64,000 bases of DNA from Burkholderiales bacterium (GTDB lineage Bacteria > Pseudomonadota > Gammaproteobacteria > Burkholderiales > Burkholderiaceae_C), in contig JAIOOS010000006.1 in the NCBI GenBank assembly GCA_021414305.1, positions 495,912-559,911 on the forward strand. Reading direction: 5' to 3'. The notes under the pieces were generated by a model. The model was not told the DNA's origin and ran no database searches. It was given only the letters and a program-made list of their open reading frames with translations. The first letter of the stretch is position 1; the number at the start of each line of letters is the position of its first letter. Made by a program: the position numbers and the translations under genes. This document shows, piece by piece, positions 8,700 to 17,316 of this stretch.

Positions 8700-9920
8700 A
8701 TGGACGACATCGTGGCCGCGCTATACCGGCGAGAGAGCCGGCGCGTGTTTTCGACTCTGGTACGGTTGTTGGGCAGCTTCGATGTGGCAGAAGATGCGTT
8801 GCACGACGCCTTCGTCGCCGCCTCGGAGCAATGGCCCCGCCTGGGCGTGCCCGACAACCCGGTGTCGTGGCTCGTCTCAACCGGCCGGTTCAAGGCGATC
8901 GATCGCATTCGCCGGGACAGACGCTTCGTCTCGACCGAAGACGTTGCTGAACAAGTCGAGACGGTGGCCGACGCTGCTCCCGGCTGGGAGCAGCGCTGGG
9001 ACGAGCGCGAGGCGATCGAGGACGACCGACTGCGTCTGGTCTTCACCTGCTGCCACCCCAGCCTGGCCGAAGACGCGCGCATCGCCCTGACGCTGCGCGA
9101 AGTCTGCGGCATCACCACCGAGGCCATCGCCAGCGCCTTTCTGATTGCTACGCCCACGCTCGCGCAGCGCATCGTCCGCGCCAAGGCGAAGATCACCGCG
9201 GCACGCATCCCTTATGAAGTGCCAAGCGCGGCCGAAAGGCCGGCGCGGCTGGCCAGCGTGTTGCGCGTCGTTTACCTGGTCTTCAACGAAGGCCACTCGG
9301 CACAGGCAGCTGGGCTCGCGGATGAATCGATCCGGCTGGCGCGGCTGCTGCGCAGCCTGATGCCCGAAGAGCCTGAAGTGATCGGCCTGCTGGCGCTCTT
9401 GCTGCTGCACGACGCACGCCGTGCCGCGCGCGCCACCTCTGCGGGCGAACTGGTGCCGCTGGAAGAGCAGGACCGTGCGCTGTGGAATCGCGGCGCAATC
9501 GCGGAGGGTTGCGCACTGGCCGAGCAGGCGTTGTCGCAGCACGGTTTCGGCAGCTATGCGCTGCAGGCGGCGATTGCCGCCCTGCATGGTGAAGCGCCCA
9601 GCGCTGTGGTCACCGACTGGCCGCAGATCGTGGGCCTGTACGACGTTCTGCTGCGCATCGAACCCAGCCCGGTGATCGCCCTGAACCGCGCGGTGGCGGT
9701 GGCGATGCGCGACGGTCCCGAAGCCGGCCTGGCGCTGATCGAACCGCTTTTGCCTGCTCTGCCGGGCTACCACGCAGCTCCCGCAGCGGCCGCCGACCTC
9801 TGCCGACGCGCCGGCCGGCTGCACGACGCCCAGGCACACTACCGCACCGCTGCGGCGTTGGCGCGCCAGGAGCCAGAGCGCCGGTTTCTGCTGCGCCGGC
9901 TGGCCGAAGTAGGAGGGTGA
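8700..9920 (+). CDS. ECF42-type RNA polymerase sigma factor with C-terminal TPR-like extension
   Basis: The 406-residue protein has sigma region 2 (about 8-75, DVAEDALHDAFVAA and NPVSWLVSTGRFKAIDRIRR), sigma region 4 (about 115-165, ALTLREVCGITTEAIASAFL) and a roughly 220-residue helical tail (VYLVFNEGH, then repeat-like helices). This matches the ECF42/SigJ-like group, in which the tail is needed for activity instead of an anti-sigma factor. ECF42 genes are typically next to DGPF (YCII-like) genes, and one lies three genes downstream here, with VOC proteins. The group is thought to be stress-responsive; the signal is unknown. Confidence 0.88.
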   Translation: MDDIVAALYRRESRRVFSTLVRLLGSFDVAEDALHDAFVAASEQWPRLGVPDNPVSWLVSTGRFKAIDRIRRDRRFVSTEDVAEQVETVADAAPGWEQRWDEREAIEDDRLRLVFTCCHPSLAEDARIALTLREVCGITTEAIASAFLIATPTLAQRIVRAKAKITAARIPYEVPSAAERPARLASVLRVVYLVFNEGHSAQAAGLADESIRLARLLRSLMPEEPEVIGLLALLLLHDARRAARATSAGELVPLEEQDRALWNRGAIAEGCALAEQALSQHGFGSYALQAAIAALHGEAPSAVVTDWPQIVGLYDVLLRIEPSPVIALNRAVAVAMRDGPEAGLALIEPLLPALPGYHAAPAAAADLCRRAGRLHDAQAHYRTAAALARQEPERRFLLRRLAEVGG

Positions 9921-10016
9921 AGATATCTTCGCGGCCGCTGTCGAAAGGCGTCGAAGCCGTTCGACTAAATGATGCCGGCACATCGAAACCATCCACTTCT
10001 GGCAAGGAGCCCGACC

Positions 10017-10466
10017 ATGACCACCACCCTCACGCCCTACCTCAGCTTCGGCGGCAACACCCGCGAGGCCTTTGCGTTTTACGAAAAGGCGCTCGGCGCA
10101 AAAATCGAAACCATGCTGCGCTACGCCGACATGCCCGCGTCCGCGAACCCGGGCGAAGGCTGCAGCGACGGCGGCGTGCCCAGCGGCGACGGCATCATGC
10201 ATGCATGCCTGGCGCTGCCCGGCGGTGCGATGCTGTTTGCCGGCGACACCCCACCCGGCATGCCTTACGCTGGCGTTAAAGGCGTCATGCTCGCGCTCCA
10301 GTACGACACGATCGACAAGGCCCACAGCGCCTTCCACGCGCTGTCACAAGGCGGCCAGGTGACGATGCCGCTGGCGCCTGCGTTCTGGTCCAAGACCTTC
10401 GGCATGCTGACCGACCGCTTCGGCGTGAGCTGGGCTGTCAACGGCGAGCCAATCGCGTTCAAGTAG
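10017..10466 (+). CDS. PhnB-like VOC protein
   Basis: The 149-residue protein has the PhnB/3-demethylubiquinone-methyltransferase-like layout: TPYLSFGGNTREAFAFYEKA at the start, an internal FAGDTPPGMPY loop, and WSKTFGMLTDRFGVSWAVNG at the end. The start at 10017 follows a textbook AAGGAG 6 nt upstream; the longer in-frame ATG at 9969 lacks one. It lies 96 bp after the ECF42 gene and is likely part of its target operon. Enzymatic role unproven. Confidence 0.85.
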   Translation: MTTTLTPYLSFGGNTREAFAFYEKALGAKIETMLRYADMPASANPGEGCSDGGVPSGDGIMHACLALPGGAMLFAGDTPPGMPYAGVKGVMLALQYDTIDKAHSAFHALSQGGQVTMPLAPAFWSKTFGMLTDRFGVSWAVNGEPIAFK

Positions 10467-10526
10467 GTCTCTCGCGTCCCCGAAACAAGAGCACATCGAC
10501 CCGATGTGCGAACTGGAGCCACGGCG

Positions 10527-10871
10527 ATGAAGTACCTTTGTCTGGTCTACCTCGACGCCGAACGCTGGGCGGCGTGCAGCGATGCCGAATGCGCCGACTA
10601 CGTCCAGCAACTCGCCGCCGGCCAGCGCTTGTTGGCCGCTGAGCCGCTGCACCGCACGCACACCGCCACCACGGTGCGCGTGCGCGGCGGCGAGGTGACC
10701 TTGTTCGATGGCCCCTTTGCCGAGACCCGGGAGATGCTGGCAGGCTTCTACCTGGTCGACGCGAAGGACCTGAACGAAGCGATCCAACTCGCAGCCGGCA
10801 TTCCGCCCGCGCGCTACGGCAGCGTCGAGGTGCGGCCGGTGCGCGACCTGCAGGTGCAAGGCGCCGGCTGA
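10527..10871 (+). CDS. YCII/DGPF-domain protein of the ECF42 module
   Basis: The 114-residue alpha-beta protein starts KYLCLVYLDA and carries the diagnostic DGPF sequence (VTLFDGPFAETREMLAGFY, about residues 60-78), then the YCII-type ending (VEVRPVRDL). ECF42 sigma factors are known to drive genes of this family, so it is a likely direct target of the sigma gene 600 bp upstream. The start at 10527 has GGAG upstream. Its stop overlaps the next reading frame, suggesting coupling. Biochemical role unknown. Confidence 0.88.
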   Translation: MKYLCLVYLDAERWAACSDAECADYVQQLAAGQRLLAAEPLHRTHTATTVRVRGGEVTLFDGPFAETREMLAGFYLVDAKDLNEAIQLAAGIPPARYGSVEVRPVRDLQVQGAG

Positions 10872-10930
10872 TGCGTGGCGCGCACCCGCCCCATTCAGAC
10901 CGAACACTTGCAAGCTTCATACACGGCGCC

Positions 10931-11377
10931 ATGATCAATATCCAAGGCATCGATCACCTGGTCTTGCGCGCGGTAAACGTCGAGCGCATGCTCGACTTTT
11001 ATTGCAACGCGCTCGGCTGCGCCGTGGAGCGGCGACAAGACGAGATCGGCCTCATTCAGTTGCGCGCCGGAAGTTCACTCATCGATTTGGTGCCGGTTGA
11101 CGGCAAGCTTGGCAAGGCGGGTGGTGCCGCGCCCGGGAGCGATGCCAAAAACCTCGATCACCTTTGCCTGCGGGTGGAGCCATTCGACGAGCAGAGCCTT
11201 CGCGATCATCTGCTGAGGCACTGCATCGAAGTGGGCCCTGTGGAATCTCGCTATGGCGCGCAAGGCGAAGGTCCCTCCATCTACCTCACCGATCCCGACG
11301 GCAACGTCGTGGAGCTCAAAGGTCCGGCGCAGTCGGTTGACGTATCGTCGCAGCCGACCGCCTCCGTCGGCCACTGA
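10931..11377 (+). CDS. Glyoxalase/dioxygenase-like VOC protein
   Basis: The 148-residue protein has two VOC modules: IDHLVLRAVNVERMLDFYC at the start and DHLCLRVEPFDEQSLRDHL in the middle. It ends with the metal-site signature LTDPDGNVVELKG, whose glutamate is the usual last metal ligand. A longer frame from 10871 would add 20 unconserved residues. It follows the DGPF gene and may belong to the ECF42 unit. Confidence 0.82.
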   Translation: MINIQGIDHLVLRAVNVERMLDFYCNALGCAVERRQDEIGLIQLRAGSSLIDLVPVDGKLGKAGGAAPGSDAKNLDHLCLRVEPFDEQSLRDHLLRHCIEVGPVESRYGAQGEGPSIYLTDPDGNVVELKGPAQSVDVSSQPTASVGH

Positions 11378-11415
11378 GCTCACAAGAGCGGTGTCACAAC
11401 GCTCCAAGGTCAAAC

Positions 11416-11625
11416 ATGGAAAGCATCGACAAGGTCAAAGGCCCGGCGTCATACTTCCCATCCATCGAGAGGAAGTATGGCCAACCGGTCGAGCACTGGT
11501 TGAAGTTCCTACGCGCCACGGGCGGACTCAAGCACATGGAACTGGTCAACATGCTGAAGTCTGAGCATGGTTTTGGGCATGGCCACGCCAACGCATTGGT
11601 CGCGTACCACCTGGCCAAGCGATAG
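11416..11625 (+). CDS. DUF4287 small protein
   Basis: The 69-residue protein is the DUF4287 domain from end to end: KVKGPASYFPSIERKYGQP, then KHMELVNMLKSEHGFGHGHA. The family is widespread, soluble and of unknown role, often found as an extra domain on DUF5655 or YdhG-like proteins. It is the first of three small DUF genes between the ECF42 module and a nuclease-like gene. Confidence 0.85.
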   Translation: MESIDKVKGPASYFPSIERKYGQPVEHWLKFLRATGGLKHMELVNMLKSEHGFGHGHANALVAYHLAKR

Positions 11626-11743
11626 AGCTGGCCCCGTTGATATGAAACGATCCCAAGGATTCATAGATGGACCCTGCGCGGTCATGTCGTGCCCGCCGAA
11701 CACTGCGGCGGCCATTCAAAGTACACCACGATGAGGGGAAGTC

Positions 11744-12046
11744 ATGAGCACCAAGACCACAGTGAACGCACCTGGTCTTCTGGCCGTTTCCTTCGCGGCA
11801 ACACTCGAGCGCAGCCCGGCTCCCGGCGGTTGGGTGTATGTTGTTTGGCCCCGCTCGGCTGAGTACTTCGGCACTCGCGGGCTGGTGAAGGTCGAGGGCA
11901 TGATCGACGGCGTTGCCTTTCGCAGCTCGTTCATGGCCCTGGGCGACGGCCGTCACAAGCTGCCGGTCAAGCAAGAGATTCGCGACAAGATCAAGAAGTC
12001 AGCAGGCGACACCGTCAAGGTGGAGCTTCGAGGTCGACTGAGTTGA
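11744..12046 (+). CDS. DUF1905-domain protein
   Basis: The 100-residue beta-barrel-like protein shows the DUF1905 pattern: [20 protein letters not shown] at the start, [20 protein letters not shown] in the middle, and a lysine-rich strand pair ([18 protein letters not shown]) at the end. GGGGAAG upstream serves as ribosome-binding site. Function is unknown. It often travels with YdeI/OmpD-associated-like proteins, which are not seen here. Confidence 0.82.
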   Translation: MSTKTTVNAPGLLAVSFAATLERSPAPGGWVYVVWPRSAEYFGTRGLVKVEGMIDGVAFRSSFMALGDGRHKLPVKQEIRDKIKKSAGDTVKVELRGRLS

Positions 12047-12099
12047 TCGAACGGCCGCTGACACAACTGTCGATAGTGAATACAGTGAAGGAGGGCTCC

Positions 12100-12459
12100 A
12101 TGACCAGTCCGAACAAGCCTGCGCGACCGCGTGTTACCGTCCACAACATCCTTTCGCCGCACCATGTCGTGCAAGTGGACGGCATCAAATACGAGGCGAT
12201 GCGGCGCGCATTGCTGAAGGTGCTGCCGCGTGAAACGCCGGGGCTGACGCAAGCCCAGATGTGGGAGCAGGTTCTTGGTCATTTGCCAGAGGGTGAGTTC
12301 CCGGGCGGCGCAAAAGCCGGGTGGTGGACCAAATGCGTGCAGCTGGACCTTGAGGCCAAAGGTGTGATCGAGCGCGACCGGTCTGCGAAACCGCTGCGCT
12401 GGCATCGCCTCGGCGCCTGCTCGCCAGGCGGTGCAGCGAACTCGCCGCCAAGCGTGTGA
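12100..12459 (+). CDS. DUF6958-like protein
   Basis: The 119-residue soluble protein opens with a proline-rich stretch. It then shows YEAMRRALLKVLPRETPGLT and GGAKAGWWTKCVQLDLEAKG, a pattern of a small winged-helix-like family (DUF6958) of unknown role. ATG at 12100 follows AAGGAGG. The C-terminal tail after RWHRL looks unconserved. No neighbour points to a job. Confidence 0.65.
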   Translation: MTSPNKPARPRVTVHNILSPHHVVQVDGIKYEAMRRALLKVLPRETPGLTQAQMWEQVLGHLPEGEFPGGAKAGWWTKCVQLDLEAKGVIERDRSAKPLRWHRLGACSPGGAANSPPSV

Positions 12460-12469
12460 ATCAAGTCAG

Positions 12470-13150
12470 ATGCGCGTCGTCGCCTGGAACTGTTGCCGCG
12501 GCCCGATGGCCACGAAGGTCTCGGCACTCGAGACGCTGCAACCCGATATTGCGGTCATCTCCGAAGCGCTCGAACCTGAGCAAGAATCAAACCACCTGCT
12601 CTGGTTTCCATCCAACGCGTCGCGCCTAGGCATCCAGGTTAGATCTTTCGGTGCCTACAAGCTCAAGCGCTTGAAGGCCGCCGTTCTGCCGAACTGCGTG
12701 GTGCCAGTGCGCGTCAGCGGCCCCGTCGGCTTCAACCTGCTGGCCGTATGGACCTGGCCCGCGCCGAGCTACACCAAGGCCTTCTTGAACGGGCTGTCAG
12801 CGTACGATGCCTTGTTGCGTCGTGGCCCGACTGTGGTGGCGGGGGACTTCAACGGGAACCCGGGCTTCGACAAACCGAAGCAACGCGTCAAGTGGTGGAC
12901 CGACGGTTTCTCCCGATTGCAAGACGCCGGTCTCGTCAGCGGCTACCACGAGTTCAATCGGGTGGCGTTCGGCGCAGAACCGCATGCGACGCATCACTTT
13001 CTGAGAAAGCCCGAGCGGCCGTTTCACATCGACTTCTGCTTCGTTCCGCGGGACTGGGTGGCCAAGAGCCTGGAGGTTCAGATTGCCGCAGGCCCTGAGT
13101 GGCGAGTGCGTAGCGATCACTTTCCTCTCGTCGTCGACACTAGAGTCTGA
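12470..13150 (+). CDS. Endonuclease/exonuclease/phosphatase (EEP) family protein
   Basis: The 226-residue protein has the EEP core: MRVVAWNCCRG (Asn site), DIAVISEA (metal-binding Glu), VVAGDFNGNPG (Asp/Asn site) and HIDFCFVPRDW plus RSDHFPLVVD (catalytic Asp-His). No signal peptide is present. It is a Mg-dependent phosphoesterase of unknown substrate. The start at 12470 gives the family's typical N-terminus; an upstream ATG at 12431 would overlap the previous gene. Confidence 0.85.
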   Translation: MRVVAWNCCRGPMATKVSALETLQPDIAVISEALEPEQESNHLLWFPSNASRLGIQVRSFGAYKLKRLKAAVLPNCVVPVRVSGPVGFNLLAVWTWPAPSYTKAFLNGLSAYDALLRRGPTVVAGDFNGNPGFDKPKQRVKWWTDGFSRLQDAGLVSGYHEFNRVAFGAEPHATHHFLRKPERPFHIDFCFVPRDWVAKSLEVQIAAGPEWRVRSDHFPLVVDTRV

Positions 13151-13185
13151 TCTTTCGAACACGTTGCTCTGGGAGTTCTACCGCC

Positions 13186-13761
13186 ATGGCTGTTGCACGC
13201 ACCGGAAACCAACCTGCACTCGTTGTTGTCGATGTCCAAGTAGGTGTTATGGCCGAAGCCTGGGACGCTGTGCGGGTGATCAAGAACGTCGCGCGCGCCG
13301 TCGAGCGCGCCCGCGAGCGAAGCGTACCGATCATCTGGGTTCAGCATGAAAACGATGAGTTGCTGCGCGACTCGGCGAAGTGGCAACTCGTGCCGGAACT
13401 CGTACCCGCAGAAGGCGAAACGCGGATCGATAAGCGCTTCGAGTCGTCGTTCGAAGAAACAAAGCTCGAGGACGAGCTGGCCCGGCTGGGTGCGAGTCAC
13501 ATCGTGCTGGTCGGTGCCGAGACCAACTGGTGCATCCGCGCCACGGCATACGGTGCGCTCGATCGTGGCTACGACCTGACCCTGATCAAGGATGCGCACA
13601 CGGCGAACAGCATCCCGCTGGAAAACGGATCGAGGATCGAGGTCGCCAGCATCATCGACGAGTTGAACATCGCGATGACCTGGCTCCGCTACCCGGGTCG
13701 AACGAATGGAATAGCCACCACCGAAGAGGTGGACTTCTCAGTCCCTGGCGGCGCGCGCTGA
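13186..13761 (+). CDS. Isochorismatase-like cysteine hydrolase
   Basis: The 191-residue protein has the family triad: Asp in LVVVDVQVGV, a lysine in DKRFESSFE and the nucleophilic Cys in VGAETNWCIRATAYGAL. A cis-peptide region precedes the cysteine, as usual. Members hydrolyse isochorismate, nicotinamide or other amides; the substrate is unknown. It is one of three such genes in the first 25 kb. Confidence 0.85.
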   Translation: MAVARTGNQPALVVVDVQVGVMAEAWDAVRVIKNVARAVERARERSVPIIWVQHENDELLRDSAKWQLVPELVPAEGETRIDKRFESSFEETKLEDELARLGASHIVLVGAETNWCIRATAYGALDRGYDLTLIKDAHTANSIPLENGSRIEVASIIDELNIAMTWLRYPGRTNGIATTEEVDFSVPGGAR

Positions 13762-14036
13762 CCCAGCTGTCTCGTTCCCATCCATCACACCCCGACCAGG
13801 AGCGGCGATCGAGCACGCGAGCGTCCGCTGTTCCATCAACGTAGCGATTTCCGTTCGGCTGCTGCGGTCACTTGTGCGCCTTGGGTGACAGCTGTCCCAC
13901 CCAGGGACGAATGTCGCTTGATGGCCGGACCTGCCAGTTCGCGACCGCACCTGGAAGCTGCCGCTCGGGCCCGACGTTGCAGGAGAAGCCGCCCGGCTAG
14001 CAGCTTGCTGACCGAACGGCGTGCCTGGCAATTCGA

Positions 14037-14660
14037 TCAGATCTCGGTCTGTTCGGCGATTTCCAAGGCGTCATCCACCTCGATGCCGAGATACCGCACC
14101 GTCGACTCGAGTTTGGAATGGCCGAGCAGCAACTGCACGGCCCGTAGGTTCTTCGTGCGCCGGTAGATCAACGTGGCCTTGGTGCGCCGCATCGAGTGCG
14201 TGCCGTACTCGGTAGGATCGAGGCCGAGCTCCTCAACCCAGCCTTCGAGGATCCGAGCGTACTGCCTCGTCCCCAGGTGTGGCGAGTCGTGGATCCGGCT
14301 TGGAAAGACGAAATCTTCGGACCTCAGCCCGGCTTGCTTGATCCACTTCTGCACGGCCTCGCGCGTGGCCGGTGTGATCTCGAACTGCACGGGGCGCTGA
14401 GTCTTGTGCTGCATCACCACGGCACGGGTGGCCACCTGGTCGCCGTGGCAGATGTCTCGAACCTTGAGGCTGACAAGGTCGCAACCGCGGAGCTTGCTGT
14501 CGATTCCCAGATTGAAGAGGGCGAGCTCGCGCACCCGACTTTCCATCTGCAGGCGAACACGAAGCGCCCAGATGTCCTTCAGCTTGAACGGTGCCTTTTG
14601 ACCGACGATCTTGCCCTTGTTCCATGGCTCGCGATGAACAGCGTTGGCGTTGGATTCCAT
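14037..14660 (-). CDS. Short, catalytic-domain-only tyrosine recombinase
   Basis: The 207-residue protein lacks an integrase arm or a full core-binding domain and is mainly a catalytic domain. Visible residues are Arg in LGIDSKLRGCDLVSL, the HSMRRTKA box and GHSKLESTVRYLG with the nucleophilic Tyr. In size it resembles FimB/FimE-type invertases and orphan integrases of proteobacteria. No xis or phage genes flank it. It lies about 1 kb from the edge of an inverted DNA segment at 15654-16314, but no recombination sites were recognised, so a link is only suggestive. Confidence 0.85.
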   Translation of the reverse strand: MESNANAVHREPWNKGKIVGQKAPFKLKDIWALRVRLQMESRVRELALFNLGIDSKLRGCDLVSLKVRDICHGDQVATRAVVMQHKTQRPVQFEITPATREAVQKWIKQAGLRSEDFVFPSRIHDSPHLGTRQYARILEGWVEELGLDPTEYGTHSMRRTKATLIYRRTKNLRAVQLLLGHSKLESTVRYLGIEVDDALEIAEQTEI

Positions 14661-14929
14661 GATGGTCTCCCATCGAGTTGAGGGCTAACAACAATGCTCC
14701 CTCCCGCGGCCGCACTCCATGCCGCACATCGACGTAGCAGCCGGCTGGGCCGCCGTTCCGAGGGCAGCTTTCCGGCATGGTCGGCAACTCACACTGCCGG
14801 CCACAAGCTGTCGGTGGTTGCGGCGGCACAAAGCCGCCATTGGATGACGCTGCCACCACAAACAGATCCGCTCGTTCGTGGAACTTGCATCTCCTGCTGT
14901 CACCCAACGCACCGGCGCCGGCGTTTCGG

Positions 14930-15653
14930 TCAGGCGAAGGACAGCCGTGCCGCGAGGAAGTCGACAAAGGCTCGCACGCTGGCCGGCTGCAGCCGCGAGG
15001 ACATCACGGCATGCACCGGCAAGGGCGGTAGGGTCCACTCCTGCAGCACCTGAACCAGGCGCCCCGCGTTCACCGCATCGCGCGCAAGTACATGCGACAG
15101 CACCGCAATGCCCAATCCGCGCTCGGCGAGCAGGCGCATCAGGCCCAGATTGTTGGTGGCAATTCGACCGCGAACCGTGACCTCCATCGCGGCGCCGTCG
15201 CGCATCAGGCGCCACCGCGCTTCGCGCCCTTGCGGGGGAAGGCTGAGACACTCGTGTTCGACCAGGTCGGCCGGCTGCTGCGGCTCGCCATGTCGCTCCA
15301 GGTAGCCAGGCGCGGCGAACATCAGCATCTCGACCGTGCCGATCCGGCGCACGATCAGCTGATCGCCCTTGATGGCGCCGATGCGGATGGCCACATCGAC
15401 ATGCTCACCCACAAGATCGCGCTGGCTGGGCGACAGATCGAGCTCGAAGGTGATGCCTGGAAAGCGGCGCGTGAACTCAGGCAGCAGCGGGCCGACATGG
15501 TTGACGCCCATGTCGACCGGCATCGACACGCGTACATGTCCCGTCGGGCCGGCGGCTGATTCGCGCAGCGCTTCCTGCGCCAGACGAGCCTGGTCCACCA
15601 GATCACCGCAGCGCTCGAAGTACCGTCGCCCGACATCGGTCAACTCGACCCGG
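14930..15653 (-). pseudogene. LysR-type regulator, effector-binding half (separated by inversion)
   Basis: About 241 minus-strand codons encode a LysR hinge and substrate domain (VELTDVGRRYFERCGDL, GHVRVSMPVDMGVNHVGPLL, and so on to LAARLSFA and TGA at 14930). The N-terminal DNA-binding part is missing. Codons upstream of 15653 belong to an oxidoreductase in another frame. The missing 56 residues lie on the opposite strand at 16145-16314. Together they would give a normal LysR length of about 297 residues. Confidence 0.8.
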
Positions 15654-16025
15654 GGCCGCCGCAGTGGCAAACGACGCGGTGCGCGGCTTCTTCGCGACCT
15701 GGCTCGCGTCCACCGCCACGTACTCGGCATAGGTGCCTCCGCGCGCGAACTCGGCGTAGAAGCAGACTTCGTCGCCGAGTTCGAAGCCGGACACCCCGCC
15801 GCCGAGCGCGGTGACGACGCCGGCTGCATCAGAGCCGAGCGTCATCGGGAAGCTCTTGGGCATGTGCGCGGCCATCGCCCCCGAGCGCATCTTCCAGTCG
15901 ATCGGGTTGACGCCGGCCGCGACCACGCGCACCAGCAGGTCCCCAGCGCCGCAGACGGGCACCGGCGCGTCGTCGAGCTGCATCAGTTCAGGTCCGCCAT
16001 AGGCATGGACGCGGATGGCCTTCAT
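15654..16025 (-). pseudogene. NADPH:quinone oxidoreductase-like, N-terminal half (inverted)
   Basis: Starting at ATG 16025, 124 codons encode the GroES-like domain of a zinc-independent MDR oxidoreductase (MKAIRVHAYGG, VNPIDWKMRSG, GSDAAGVVTALG, GTYAEYVAVDASQVAKKPR). At 15654 the sequence switches to LysR DNA. The continuation (PMAGQAAWTAL onward) is on the plus strand from 16315. The intact paralogue at 51002-51973 shows the expected uninterrupted order. Confidence 0.8.
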
Positions 16026-16144
16026 GTTCGATGTCCTTGGGTGAAGGGCCGCAGCCTGACCGGTCCTGCCGACCTGCGGTAGTGGCAGGAACGGACAAGA
16101 CTTTTCCATTGGTGGAATAGACTGTCCAAAAACTCGCTTAGCCG

Positions 16145-16314
16145 ATGGACGATCTCTCAGCGCTGCGCGACATGACTTTGTTCGTCGAAGTGGCGCGCAC
16201 AGGCAGCTTCAGCCGTGCCAGCGCGAATCTCGGTGTGCCAGGGGCGACACTGTCACGGCGCGTGGCCGCCATGGAGCGCAAGTTCGGCGTGCGGCTCTTC
16301 GACCGCACCACACG
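16145..16314 (+). pseudogene. LysR-type regulator, DNA-binding half (inverted)
   Basis: ATG at 16145 opens a standard LysR winged helix-turn-helix (LRDMTLFVEVARTGSFSRAS, then LSRRVAAMERKFGVRLFDRT). After 56 codons it runs into the oxidoreductase 3' half in the wrong frame and stops at 16348. The effector domain lies at 14930-15653 on the other strand. Confidence 0.8.
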
Positions 16315-16882
16315 CCCATGGCGGGCCAGGCCGCGTGGACCGCCTTGATCGAGACCGCCAAAGTCGAACGCGGCATGCGCGTGCTGATCCACGGTGGCGC
16401 CGGCGCGCTCGGCACCACCGCCGTGCAACTGGCCAAAGAGCACGGCGCGCATGTCACCGCGACCGCCAGCGACGACGGCCTGGCCTTGCTCGAGAGCCTG
16501 GGTGCCGATGAGTTGATCGACTACCGTCACACAGCGCTTCGAGCAGATCGCGCGCGACATGGACGTCGTGCTCGACACGCTGGGCGGGCCTACGCAGGAG
16601 GCGTCCTGGGCTACGCTGCGCCAGGGCGGGATCCTCGTCGCGACCGCCATGCCGCCGCCACCCGAACGCGCGGCCGCGGCCGGTGTGCGCGCGGCCTTCG
16701 TGTTCACGCCACCACGCGGCGCGGTGCTGGCGCAGCTGGTCGAGCGGGTGGATGACGGGCGCTTGCGCATCGTCGTCGGCCAGGAGTTCGCGCTCGCTGA
16801 TGCGGCGCAGGCACACCGCCTTGGCGAGGCCGGCAAGGCGCGCGGAAAGATGGTTCTCCACGTCGGCGCACCCGCGCGCTGA
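16315..16882 (+). pseudogene. NADPH:quinone oxidoreductase-like, C-terminal half, also frameshifted
   Basis: From 16315 the Rossmann half of the oxidoreductase reads PMAGQAAWTAL, VLIHGGAGALGTTAVQLAKE, GADELIDYR. Near 16531 one extra base shifts the frame; the next frame continues TQRFEQIARDMDVVLDTLGG to GKMVLHVGAPAR and stops at 16882. The gene therefore carries two lesions, loss of its N-terminal half and a +1 frameshift. It was probably first in an operon with the monooxygenase-like and isochorismatase-like genes that follow. Confidence 0.75.
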
Positions 16883-16916
16883 TCCCCTCGCAACTCACCA
16901 GGAAAGGCGCAAGGCC

Positions 16917-17285
16917 ATGCTTCAACTCCGTCCAATGGACACCCAGGTGCCCATCTTCAATCAGCTCGGCGAAGACTTGGCACCGGTCATCCTGATCAAC
17001 GTCTTCACCGTCGATGCCGCGGATGTGCCTGCGTTGCTCAACGCATGGGAAAGCGATGCCAACTGGATGAAGCAGCAGGCGGGCTACATCTCAACGCAAC
17101 TGCACCGCGGCATCGCCGGTAGCTGCGTGTTTTTGAACTATGCGGTGTGGGAATCGGTGGCGCACTTTCGCGCGGCCTTCACGCATCCGGAGTTTCAAAG
17201 CGCCCTGGGCGCTTACCCCTCGAGCGCGGTGGCCTCGCCGCACTTGTTCAGCAGGCTGGCGGTGCCGAACCTGTGCGCCGCTTGA
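16917..17285 (+). CDS. ABM-superfamily (antibiotic biosynthesis monooxygenase-like) protein
   Basis: The 122-residue protein has the dimeric alpha-beta barrel pattern: PVILINVFTVDAADVPALLN, then GYISTQLHRGIAG and VWESVAHFRAAFTHPEFQ. Members are cofactor-free oxygenases or degradative partners; the substrate is unknown. It follows the broken oxidoreductase by 34 bp and precedes a cysteine hydrolase, so the three look like one small catabolic or detoxification operon. Start at 16917 assumed; 16935 is also possible. Confidence 0.8.
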   Translation: MLQLRPMDTQVPIFNQLGEDLAPVILINVFTVDAADVPALLNAWESDANWMKQQAGYISTQLHRGIAGSCVFLNYAVWESVAHFRAAFTHPEFQSALGAYPSSAVASPHLFSRLAVPNLCAA

Positions 17286-17316
17286 TCGATCACTCAACCA
17301 CTCCCCGGAGACCACC

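Larger units (their letters stand above)
15654..16314. other. 661-bp inverted segment carrying both gene 5' halves and the divergent promoter
   Basis: Turning 15654-16314 around restores two full genes at once: LysR on the minus strand (the ...FDRTT/RRVELTDVG joint is exact) and the oxidoreductase on the plus strand (...ATAAA joined to PMAGQ, with about one codon lost). The segment contains the shared intergenic promoter region (16026-16144). The ends show only a few bases of shared sequence (GCCC/GGGC type), not a clear inverted repeat. Confidence 0.8.

Noticed and set aside
8877..10337. 486-codon minus-strand frame opposite the ECF42 gene
   Set aside because: Same shadow effect; the plus-strand sigma-factor motifs are clear.
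15654..16314. Calling the inverted segment a proven phase-variable switch
   Set aside because: The joints lack inverted repeats, one codon is lost at one end and a frameshift follows, so reversibility is not supported by the sequence.
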